From: Sphingomonas sp. Leaf412
GTDB lineage: Bacteria > Pseudomonadota > Alphaproteobacteria > Sphingomonadales > Sphingomonadaceae
Direction of reading: 5' to 3'
Assembly (NCBI RefSeq): GCF_001425405.1
Contig: NZ_LMQP01000003.1
Location: forward strand, 276,848-309,280
Length of the DNA stretch: 32,433 bases
Position 1 is the stretch's first letter. Each line of letters begins with the position of its first letter. Under the pieces are notes generated by a model, which worked only from the letters and a program-made list of their open reading frames with translations, did not search any database and was not told the DNA's origin. Below are positions 23,141 to 30,227 of the stretch, in pieces. Position numbers and translations under genes: made by a program.

Positions 23141-24778
23141 GTGCTTCGACGTGAGTTTCTCTCCGCCACCGGCAAGGCCGGTCTGGGCGGACTTCTGCTA
23201 TCGACCTTTCCGGGCCGCGCGATCGCGGAACAGGAATTGCAATCCGCGCTGGACGTGTCGCTGAAGCGGCGGCTGGCGGATGCGGCGCTGAACGCGGCGA
23301 AGGGCGCGGGCGCGACCTACACCGACGTGCGCGTCGGGCGGTACCTGCGCCAGTTCGTCATCACGCGCGAGGCGAACGTCCAGAATATCGTGAACACCGA
23401 ATCGACCGGCGTCGGCATCCGCGTGATCGCGGGCGGGGCGTGGGGCTTCGCGGCGACCAACGACCTGTCCGACGATGCGGTCGCGGCGGCGGCGCGGCAG
23501 GCGGTGGCGATCGCGAAGGCGAATGCGAAGAACCAGTCCGCGCCGGTGCAGCTGGCGCCCACGCCGGGCGTCGGCGAGGTCAGCTGGAAGACCCCGATCG
23601 TCAAGAATAGCATGGCGGTACCGATCAAGGACAAGGTCGACCTGCTGCTGGGCGTCAACGCCGCCGCCACCGCGGCGGGCGCGAATTTCGTCAATTCCAT
23701 GCTGTTCCTGGTGAACGAGCAGAAGTTCTTCGCCAGCACCGACGGATCGTACATCGACCAGGACGTGCACCGCATCTGGGCGCCGATGACCGCGACCGTC
23801 ATCGACAAGGCGACGGGCAAGTTCCGCAGCCGCGAGGGCCTGTCCGCGCCGATGGGCATGGGCTTCGAATATCTGGACGGGTCGGCGGCGGAGAAGACCG
23901 TCACCCCCGCGGGCGTCACGACGTACAAGAAGTCGTACGACATGAAGGAGGATGCGATCGCCGCGGCGAAGAACGCGCGTGCGAAGCTGACCGCGCCGTC
24001 GGTGAAGCCGGGGAAGTATGACCTCGTCCTCGACCCCAATCACCTCGGCCTGACGATCCACGAATCCGTCGGCCATCCGCTCGAACTGGACCGCGTGCTG
24101 GGTTACGAGGCGAATTATGCGGGCACCAGCTTCGCCACGCTCGACAAGCAGAAGGCGGGGTTCAAATACGGCAGCGACAAGGTCACGATCTTCGCCGACA
24201 AGACGCAGCCGGGGTCGCTCGGCGCGGTTGCGTACGACGACGAGGGCGTGAAGACCAAGCGCTGGGACCTCATCAAGGACGGCACGCTGGTCGACTATCA
24301 GGCGATCCGCGATCAGGCGCATATCCTGGGCAAGAAGGAATCGGACGGCTGCTGCTACGCCGACAGCTGGTCCAGCGTGCAGTTCCAGCGGATGGCCAAC
24401 ATCTCCCTCGCCCCCGGCAAGGCGAAGATGACGCCGGCGCAGATGATCGCGAACGTCGAGAACGGCATCTACATCATCGGCGACGGATCGTTCTCGATCG
24501 ACCAGCAGCGCTACAATGCGCAGTTCGGCGGGCAGCTGTTCTACGAAATCAAGAACGGCAAGATCACGCAGCAGATCGAGGACGTGGCGTACCAGATGCG
24601 GACGCCCGAATTCTGGGCGGCGTGCCAGGGCAGTTGCGACGAGAGCGACTATCGCCTGTTCGGCAGCTTCTTCGACGGGAAGGGGCAGCCGAGCCAGGTG
24701 TCCGCGGTCAGCCACGGATCGGCGACCACGCGCTTCAACGGCATCAACGTCATCAACACCGCGCGCTCGCTCGGCTGA
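23141..24778 (+). CDS. Tat-exported TldD family metallopeptidase
   Basis: This 545-residue Zn metallopeptidase subunit has a twin-arginine signal at its start (RREFLSATGKAGLGGLLLST, Arg3/Arg4, cleavage likely near 'GRAIA'). TldD domain A contains 'TDVRVGRYLRQFVITREANVQNI' (about 61-83) and 'GVGIRVIAGGAWGFAATNDLS'. The active-site motif HESVGH (H307/E308/H312) is complete, followed by 'LELDRVLGYEANYAGTSFA'. Domain C ends 'NGINVINTARSLG'. Classical TldD works in the cytoplasm with TldE, trimming peptides such as microcin precursors and CcdA; this one should act in the periplasm as a folded, metal-loaded protein. Start is GTG 23141, which opens on the Tat signal and has GGGGGA upstream. It leads a same-strand cluster, with 26 nt to the tldE-like gene. 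Confidence 0.92.
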   Translation: MLRREFLSATGKAGLGGLLLSTFPGRAIAEQELQSALDVSLKRRLADAALNAAKGAGATYTDVRVGRYLRQFVITREANVQNIVNTESTGVGIRVIAGGAWGFAATNDLSDDAVAAAARQAVAIAKANAKNQSAPVQLAPTPGVGEVSWKTPIVKNSMAVPIKDKVDLLLGVNAAATAAGANFVNSMLFLVNEQKFFASTDGSYIDQDVHRIWAPMTATVIDKATGKFRSREGLSAPMGMGFEYLDGSAAEKTVTPAGVTTYKKSYDMKEDAIAAAKNARAKLTAPSVKPGKYDLVLDPNHLGLTIHESVGHPLELDRVLGYEANYAGTSFATLDKQKAGFKYGSDKVTIFADKTQPGSLGAVAYDDEGVKTKRWDLIKDGTLVDYQAIRDQAHILGKKESDGCCYADSWSSVQFQRMANISLAPGKAKMTPAQMIANVENGIYIIGDGSFSIDQQRYNAQFGGQLFYEIKNGKITQQIEDVAYQMRTPEFWAACQGSCDESDYRLFGSFFDGKGQPSQVSAVSHGSATTRFNGINVINTARSLG

Positions 24779-24804
24779 GCTGGAAGCGCAGGGGAGACTG
24801 AACA

Positions 24805-26139
24805 ATGGCTCTATTCACCGAGGAACAGGCCCGCGCGATCTGCGCGAAGGCCGTGAAGATGTCGAAGGCGGACGAATGCACCGCGCAGCTGACCGGATCG
24901 ATCAAGGGTAACGTGCGCTTCGCGCGCAACGACGTGTCCACCGCGGGGCTGGTCGAGGATACCGACCTGGCCGTGCAGGTGGCGTTCGGGAAGCGTTCGG
25001 GCGTGGCGACGATCAACCAGTTCGACGACGCGTCGATCGAACGGTGCGTGCGGCGCGCGGAGGACCTCGCGCGGCTGGCGCCCGAGAATGCCGAGTACAT
25101 GCCGATCCTGCCCAAGCAGGATTATCGCGCGACGCCGACGTTCAGCGCGGCGACCGCGGCGATCACGCCCGACTATCGCGCGCAGGTGGCGGCCGCGTCG
25201 ATCGCGCCGTGCCGCAGTGCGAAGCTGATCGCGGCGGGCTTCCTGGAGGACAATCAGAGTTTCTCCGCCTTCGCCAACAGCAAGGGCAACAGCGGCTACC
25301 AGCGCGCGACCGGCATGGACTATACCTGCACCGTGCGGACCGAGGACGGGCGCGGATCGGGCTGGGTCGGGCGCAACGTGCAGGATGCGGCGGCGTTCAG
25401 CGCGGATACCGAGATCCGCACCGCGATGCGCAAAGCGAGTTCCTCGGTCGAGGCGCGCGCGATCGAGCCGGGCAAATATACCGTCATCCTCGAACCCGCG
25501 GCGGCGGCGGGGCTGGTCAGCTTCATGCTGAACTTCTTCGACGCGCGCTCGGCGGACGAGGGGCGCAGCTTCCTCAGCAAGAAGGGCGGCGGGAACAAGA
25601 TCGGGGAGCAGGTCTTCGGCCCCCAGGTGAACATCACGACCGATCCGTGGGACCCGCAGGCGGCGGTGATGCCGTGGGACGACGATTTCGTGCCGCGGCG
25701 CAAGATGCCGATCGTGCAGGGCGGCAAGGTGATGAACCTCGATTACTCGCGCTTCTGGGCGCAGAAGCAGGGGAAGACCGCGACGGGATCGCCGGGCAAT
25801 ATCCTGATGAGCGGGGGCACGAAATCCACCGCCGACCTCGTCCGCTCGACGCAGCGCGGCATCCTCGTCACGCGGCTGTGGTACATCCGCATGGTCGATC
25901 CGCAGACCGTGCTGCTGACCGGCCTGACGCGCGACGGGACGTTCTATATCGAGAACGGCGAGATCAAATATCCGATCAAGAACCTGCGCTTCAACGAATC
26001 GCCGGTCATCATGCTCAACAACATCGACGAACTGGGCAAGCCGGTGCGCGTGGCGGGCGACGAATCGTCGCTGACGATGGTCCTGCCGCCGATGCGGCTG
26101 CGCGACTTCACGTTCACGTCGCTGTCGGACGCGGTGTGA
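24805..26139 (+). CDS. TldE/PmbA family protein, partner of TldD
   Basis: This 444-residue protein is homologous to TldD but has no HExxxH motif, as expected for the non-catalytic TldE/PmbA half of the heterodimer that shapes the substrate channel. Visible features are 'KGNVRFARNDVSTAGLVEDTDLAVQVAFGKRSGVATINQFDD' near the N-terminus, 'GKYTVILEPAAAAGLVSFML' mid-protein and the C-terminal 'TGLTRDGTFYIENGEIKYPIKNLRFNESPV' and 'MRLRDFTFTSLSDAV'. 'MALFTEEQARAICAKAVKMSKADE' is a plain helical N-terminus: there is no Sec or Tat signal, although its partner clearly has one. Translation starts at ATG 24805 after 'ggggag'. Coupled to TldD by proximity. Confidence 0.88.
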   Translation: MALFTEEQARAICAKAVKMSKADECTAQLTGSIKGNVRFARNDVSTAGLVEDTDLAVQVAFGKRSGVATINQFDDASIERCVRRAEDLARLAPENAEYMPILPKQDYRATPTFSAATAAITPDYRAQVAAASIAPCRSAKLIAAGFLEDNQSFSAFANSKGNSGYQRATGMDYTCTVRTEDGRGSGWVGRNVQDAAAFSADTEIRTAMRKASSSVEARAIEPGKYTVILEPAAAAGLVSFMLNFFDARSADEGRSFLSKKGGGNKIGEQVFGPQVNITTDPWDPQAAVMPWDDDFVPRRKMPIVQGGKVMNLDYSRFWAQKQGKTATGSPGNILMSGGTKSTADLVRSTQRGILVTRLWYIRMVDPQTVLLTGLTRDGTFYIENGEIKYPIKNLRFNESPVIMLNNIDELGKPVRVAGDESSLTMVLPPMRLRDFTFTSLSDAV

Positions 26140-26162
26140 CCGGGTGAGGGGAGTGCCGAGCG

Positions 26163-26271
26163 TGTCTCCCTCTCCCCTGTGGGGAGACGGCCGGGGTGAG
26201 GGGAGGGTGTCTCACCGAGAGCAGCGTCCGTGGCGGCCCCTCACCCAACCCTCTCCCCGGAAGGGAGAGGG
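26163..26271. repeat. 'ccctctcccc' palindromes (family D)
   Basis: The gap between tldE and the DUF4159 gene holds 'ctccctctcccctgtgggg' with 'ggtgaggggaggg', then 'ccctcacccaaccctctccc' followed by a 9-bp perfect hairpin CCCTCTCCC (26249-26257) / GGGAGAGGG (26263-26271). The last arm is also the ribosome binding site of the next gene. Confidence 0.8.
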
Positions 26272-26280
26272 CTATCGTTC

Positions 26281-26970
26281 GTGACTCGTTCGGAGTTCCT
26301 TCGGCTGGCGACCCTTGGCGTCGCATCGCTCGCGACGCGCGCCGTCGCCGCGCCCGCCTACGATTTCTGGTTCACCCGGCTGCGCTACGACAGCGGGGAC
26401 TGGGACGTGGATGCGCGGATGCCGTCGAACGTCATCACGTCGCTGATCGACTATACCAATCTGCGCGTCGATCCGAAGGAGCGGGTCGTCGCGCTGTCCG
26501 ATCCGAAAATGCTGACCGCGCCGTTCTGCTATCTCGCGGGGCATAAGCTGGTCGAGTTCAGCCCGGCGGAGCGGCGAAATTTCGAGCGTTACGTGAAGAA
26601 CGGCGGGTTCGTGTTCGTCGACGATTGCAACCACGACATCGACGGCCTGTTCGCCAAATCGTTCGAGCGGCAGATGGCGGCGATCTTCGGCCCCGCGGCG
26701 ATGAAGAAATTGCCGAACAATCATCCGATCTATCGCCGCTTCTTCAAGTTCGACGGCCCGCCGCCGAGCGCGCTGGAGCTGAACGGATGGGGCGACGACC
26801 TCGTCCACGATTACCTGAAGGGCATCACGATCGACGGGCGGCTGGGGCTCCTCTATTCGAACAAGGATTACGGGTGCGAATGGGATTACGATTGGCGCAA
26901 CAAGCGCTTCCTGGCGGTGGACAACACGCGGTTCGCGGTGAACATCGTGCTGTATGCGTTGAGCGCGTGA
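26281..26970 (+). CDS. Exported DUF4159 domain protein
   Basis: This 229-residue protein consists of a signal peptide (about 1-24, 'MTRSEFLRLATLGVASLATRAVA', resembling a Tat signal in which the second Arg is Ser) and one DUF4159 domain. The domain has 'FWFTRLRYDSGDWDVDARMPSNVITSLIDYTNLRVD', 'CYLAGHKLVEFSPAERRNFERYVKNGGFVFVDDCNHDID' (a glutamine-amidotransferase-like strand and loop) and 'LGLLYSNKDYGCEWDYD'. Function is unknown. In other bacteria DUF4159 domains occur next to MoxR/BatA genes or fused to BatA, which fits this position. The GTG at 26281 was chosen over an upstream ATG at 26230 because GGGAGAGGG (26263-26271) is nine nucleotides before it and the upstream extension is translated repeat. 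Confidence 0.87.
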   Translation: MTRSEFLRLATLGVASLATRAVAAPAYDFWFTRLRYDSGDWDVDARMPSNVITSLIDYTNLRVDPKERVVALSDPKMLTAPFCYLAGHKLVEFSPAERRNFERYVKNGGFVFVDDCNHDIDGLFAKSFERQMAAIFGPAAMKKLPNNHPIYRRFFKFDGPPPSALELNGWGDDLVHDYLKGITIDGRLGLLYSNKDYGCEWDYDWRNKRFLAVDNTRFAVNIVLYALSA

Positions 26971-27041
26971 GTCATGCAGGACCACCACGGCCCGGCGTTC
27001 GCGGAACGGTCGCGAACCGGCGGCAGCTAGCCACTGGCGTG

Positions 27042-27138
27042 CCGTCACCCCGGACTTGTTCCGGGGTCCATCGTGCCGCGAAATCAACGGGTTCTGCTCT
27101 TGCGGATCCATGGATGCCGGGACAGGCCCGGCATGACG
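27042..27138. repeat. Inverted pair of REP-like palindromes (family B)
   Basis: Unit 27042-27073 ('gtcaccccggacttgttccg' onward) and unit 27110-27138 ('tggatgccgggacaggcccg' onward) face each other around a 36-nt centre, as at 12712-12808 and 21-108. They fill the gap between the DUF4159 gene and moxR. Confidence 0.85.
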
Positions 27139-27163
27139 GACATTCTTGTTGCAGGGCTGTCGC

Positions 27164-28144
27164 ATGACCGAGGCGGAGGTGCAGGAGCGGCTGGCGAAGC
27201 TGGCGGAGCTGAAGGCCGCGATCGGGCAGGCGATCGTCGGGCAGGCGGACGTGGTCGAGCAATTGCTGATCGGCCTGTTCGCGGGCGGGCATTGTCTGCT
27301 GGAGGGTGTGCCGGGGCTGGGCAAGACGTTGCTGGTCAAGTCGCTGGGCGAGGCGCTGGAGCTGCCGTTCCGGCGCGTGCAGTTTACGCCCGACCTGATG
27401 CCGAGCGATATCTTGGGCACCGAATTGCTGGAGGAGGACCACGGCACCGGACGGCGGCATTTCCGGTTCCAGAAGGGGCCGGTGTTCACCAGCCTGCTGC
27501 TGGCGGACGAACTGAACCGCACCCCGCCCAAGACGCAGGCCGCGCTGCTGGAGGCGATGCAGGAGCGGACGGTCAGCTATGCCGGGGTGACGCACGAATT
27601 GCCGCGGCCCTTCTTCGTCCTGGCGACGCAGAACCCGCTGGAGCAGGCGGGGACATATCCGCTGCCCGAGGCGCAGCTGGACCGTTTCCTGTTGCTGGTA
27701 CGCGTCGGTTATCCCGACGAGGCGGAGGAGGCGGCGATCCTGCGGTTGACGACGGGCGCGGGCGCGCCGGTGGTGCCGAAGGTGATGGACGCGGAGGAGG
27801 TCGTGGCGGTGCAGCGGCTGGTGCGCGAGGTGCATGTGTCGGACGGGCTGGTCGACTGGATCAACCGGCTGGTGCGCTCGACGCGGCCCGGGGAGGGGGT
27901 GTCGGATGCCGTCACCCGCTACGTCCGCTGGGGCGCGGGGCCGCGCGCGGGGCAGTCGCTGGTGCTGGCGTCGAAGGCGCGCGCGCTGCTGCACGGGCGG
28001 CTGGCGGCGACGCGCGAGGATGTCGCCGCGCTGGCGGCGCCGGTGCTGCGCCACCGGCTGCTGCTGTCGTTCGCGGCGGAGGCGGACGGGCGCAGCGCGG
28101 ACGACGTCGTCGCGGCAGTGCTGGCGAATGTGCGGGCGGGATGA
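27164..28144 (+). CDS. MoxR family AAA+ ATPase
   Basis: This 326-residue cytoplasmic ATPase is of the MoxR class, chaperone-like enzymes that work with VWA-domain proteins to mature or insert cofactors and complexes. Walker A is GVPGLGKT (48-55), Walker B is 'LLLADELNRTPPKTQAALLEAMQE' (111-134), and sensor 1 is in 'PFFVLATQNPLEQAGTYPLPEAQLDRFL'. The C-terminal helical lid ends 'APVLRHRLLLSFAAEADGRSADDVVAAVL'. The ATG at 27164 was chosen because it follows 'cagggc' and begins the family-typical helix; a TTG 18 nt earlier is possible. It is followed after 126 nt by the DUF58 gene, its usual partner. Confidence 0.95.
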   Translation: MTEAEVQERLAKLAELKAAIGQAIVGQADVVEQLLIGLFAGGHCLLEGVPGLGKTLLVKSLGEALELPFRRVQFTPDLMPSDILGTELLEEDHGTGRRHFRFQKGPVFTSLLLADELNRTPPKTQAALLEAMQERTVSYAGVTHELPRPFFVLATQNPLEQAGTYPLPEAQLDRFLLLVRVGYPDEAEEAAILRLTTGAGAPVVPKVMDAEEVVAVQRLVREVHVSDGLVDWINRLVRSTRPGEGVSDAVTRYVRWGAGPRAGQSLVLASKARALLHGRLAATREDVAALAAPVLRHRLLLSFAAEADGRSADDVVAAVLANVRAG

Positions 28145-28172
28145 ACCGGCGACCCATGACGATGTCCCGGCC

Positions 28173-28243
28173 CCCGTTCGGCCTGAGCGCAGTCGAAGGC
28201 CACGCGTCGCGCATGTGCTTCGACTTCGCTCGGCACGAACGGG
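28173..28243. repeat. Palindromic repeat (family C) inside the moxR-DUF58 spacer
   Basis: Outer arms 'ccgttcgg'/'cgaacggg' and inner arms 'gagcgcagtcgaag'/'cttcgacttcgctc' pair around a central 'gcgtcgcgcatgtg'. This fills most of the 126-nt spacer and probably forms a stable RNA hairpin within the operon transcript. No other copy in the window. Confidence 0.8.
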
Positions 28244-28270
28244 AATAGACGGTCTGGAATTGCGGTAGCC

Positions 28271-29116
28271 ATGCCCGCCGATCCCATCCCTCCCGGCGTC
28301 CGCGCGCGGCTTGCGGGTCTGCGCCTGTCCACGCGGCGGGCGGTCGGCGCGCAGGGGATCGGGCTGCATGCCAGCCGCAGCCGCGGGGCGGGGCTGGAGT
28401 TCGCGCAATACCGGCCGTACGAGCCGGGCGACGAGCCGCGGCAGATCGACTGGAAACTGTACGCCCGATCCGACCGCTATTTCATCCGCGAGGCGGAGCG
28501 GGAGAGCCCGGTGGCGCTGTGGGTGCTGATCGACGCGACCGCCAGCATGGCCGCGCGCTGGACCACGGCGCGGGCGCTGGCGGCGTGCCTCGGTGAACTG
28601 GCGCTGGCGGGGGGTGATCGCTTCGGCTGGGTCGTGATCGCGGACGACGGGCTTGAGCTGGCAGTGCCCGCGGCCGGGGTCGGGCAGCGCGACCGGTTGC
28701 GGCGCGAACTGGCGCCGGCACGCGGGAGCGGGCGGTTCCCGGCGGCGGCGCGACTGGCGCCGGTGTGGGAGAAGGTGGGGCCGCGCGATCTGGTCGTGGT
28801 GCTGAGCGACCTGTTCGATCCCGACATGGTCGGCGTCGCGACGCGGCTGGCGGATGCGGGGCGCGACGTCGCGGCGATCCAGCTGCTGACCGTGGCGGAG
28901 CGCGATTTCGACTTCGCGGGCGGGCATCGCTTCCGCGATCCCGAGACGGGCGAGGAACTGCCCGGCGATGCCGATGCGTTGCGCGCGGACTATCTCGCGC
29001 GCTTCAATGCGGCGCGGGCGGCGCTGGCGGCGGAACTGGCGGCGCATGGCGTGCGGATGGCGAGCCATACCGCGGACGAGCCGCTGGACGCGCCGTTGCG
29101 GGCGCTGTTCGCGTGA
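28271..29116 (+). CDS. DUF58 domain protein (VWA-like, MoxR partner)
   Basis: This 281-residue soluble protein has the DUF58 signature 'FAQYRPYEPGDEPRQIDWKLYARSDRYFIRE' (44-74), then a VWA-like fold. Its metal-site loop reads DATAS (88-92) in 'LWVLIDATASM', i.e. DxTxS where a standard MIDAS has DxSxS; 'VVVLSDLFDP' (about 176-185) gives the later Asp. Unlike longer DUF58 proteins it has no N-terminal membrane helices, so it is cytoplasmic or peripheral. MoxR-DUF58 pairs are a recurring module thought to act together in maturation of envelope complexes. Its stop overlaps the GTG of the BatA-like gene by four bases (GTGA). Confidence 0.92.
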   Translation: MPADPIPPGVRARLAGLRLSTRRAVGAQGIGLHASRSRGAGLEFAQYRPYEPGDEPRQIDWKLYARSDRYFIREAERESPVALWVLIDATASMAARWTTARALAACLGELALAGGDRFGWVVIADDGLELAVPAAGVGQRDRLRRELAPARGSGRFPAAARLAPVWEKVGPRDLVVVLSDLFDPDMVGVATRLADAGRDVAAIQLLTVAERDFDFAGGHRFRDPETGEELPGDADALRADYLARFNAARAALAAELAAHGVRMASHTADEPLDAPLRALFA

Positions 29117-30222
29117 CGCCGGCGTTGCTGTTTCCCGCCGGGCTGGCGGCGCTGGCGGCGCTGCTGCTGCCGCTGCTGATCCATCTGGCGCGGCGGACCG
29201 AGACCGCGACGACCGATTTCGCCGCGCTGCGCTGGTTGCGGGAACGGCCCAAGCCGCGGCGGCGCCCGCGGTTCGACGAATGGCCGCTGCTGGTCGCGCG
29301 GCTGCTGCTGCTGGCGGCGATCGCCCTGTGGTTCGCGCGGCCCGTGCTTACGGGCGCGGCGTCGGATCGCCCGCGCGTGGCGGTGGTGCCGGGGGCGGAT
29401 GCGCGCGGGGCCGGGGAGGGGGCGGTGTGGCTGGCGCCCGGCTTCCCCGCGATCGACACGCCGATGCCGCAAGGGAGCGTGCCGGTCGTCAGCCTGGTGC
29501 GTGAGCTGGACGCCACATTGCCCCCCGCCGCGCGGCTGACGGTGCGCGTACCCGCGGTGATCGAGGGCGCGGATGCGGCGCGGCCGGTCGTGTCGCGCGC
29601 GATCGACTGGCGCGTGGTGCCGGGGCGGATGGCGGCGCCCCCGGCGGTGCGCGTGGCGCCGGTGCCGCTGGCGGTCCGTGACGGCGGCGCGGTCGGGGCG
29701 GCGTACGTCCGTGCGGCGGCGCGCGCGCTGGGGTCGCGCGACAACGGGGGCGCGGACGTGCCGCTGCCGCGCGCGGGCGCAGTGGCGTGGTTCGTGCCCG
29801 GCGAGCTTCCCGCCGCGGTGCGCGACTTCGCGGCGCGGGGGAATGTCGTGCTGCTGCCCGTGACCGCGCGGGTCGCCGATGCGACGACGGTCTGGCGCGA
29901 CGCGCTGGGCGCGCCGGTCGCGGAAGCGGCGGGGGTGGGGCGCGGGCGGCTGATCCGCTTCGTCCGCCCGCTGACCGCCGCGGCGCTGCCCGCGCTGGTC
30001 GAGGCGGACTTTCCCGACCGGCTGGCGGCGGCGATCGGCGCGCCGCCGGTGCCGCCGGGTCGCGTGATGGCGCGCGATCATGCGCCGGTGCGCGGGGCGG
30101 CGGCGGTTCCGGCGGCGGCGGTGTCGGTCGACCTGCGGCCGTGGCTGGCGATCGCGATCGCGCTGCTGCTGCTGGTCGAGCGCTGGCTGGCGACGCGGCG
30201 CGCGCGCGGGGTGGCGCCTTGA
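29113..30222 (+). CDS. BatA-like N-terminal domain membrane protein without a recognisable VWA MIDAS
   Basis: This 369-residue protein begins with the BatA N-terminal module: a helix (about 5-25), 'HLARRTETATTDFAALRWLRER' and a second helix (about 57-76, 'WPLLVARLLLLAAIALWFARPVL'). A third helix (about 339-358) ends it. Between helices 2 and 3 lies a 260-residue domain predicted to be periplasmic. BatA proteins usually have a VWA domain with DxSxS here; this one reads 'RPRVAVVPGADARGAG' and I see no MIDAS, so it may be a scaffold that has lost metal binding. Start is the GTG overlapping the DUF58 stop. Its TGA overlaps a possible TTG start of the next gene. Confidence 0.85.
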   Translation: MTPALLFPAGLAALAALLLPLLIHLARRTETATTDFAALRWLRERPKPRRRPRFDEWPLLVARLLLLAAIALWFARPVLTGAASDRPRVAVVPGADARGAGEGAVWLAPGFPAIDTPMPQGSVPVVSLVRELDATLPPAARLTVRVPAVIEGADAARPVVSRAIDWRVVPGRMAAPPAVRVAPVPLAVRDGGAVGAAYVRAAARALGSRDNGGADVPLPRAGAVAWFVPGELPAAVRDFAARGNVVLLPVTARVADATTVWRDALGAPVAEAAGVGRGRLIRFVRPLTAAALPALVEADFPDRLAAAIGAPPVPPGRVMARDHAPVRGAAAVPAAAVSVDLRPWLAIAIALLLLVERWLATRRARGVAP

Positions 30223-30227
30223 GCGCG

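Noticed and set aside
26230..26280. Upstream ATG start for the DUF4159 protein
   Set aside because: It would place a translated repeat before the signal peptide and has no ribosome binding site.
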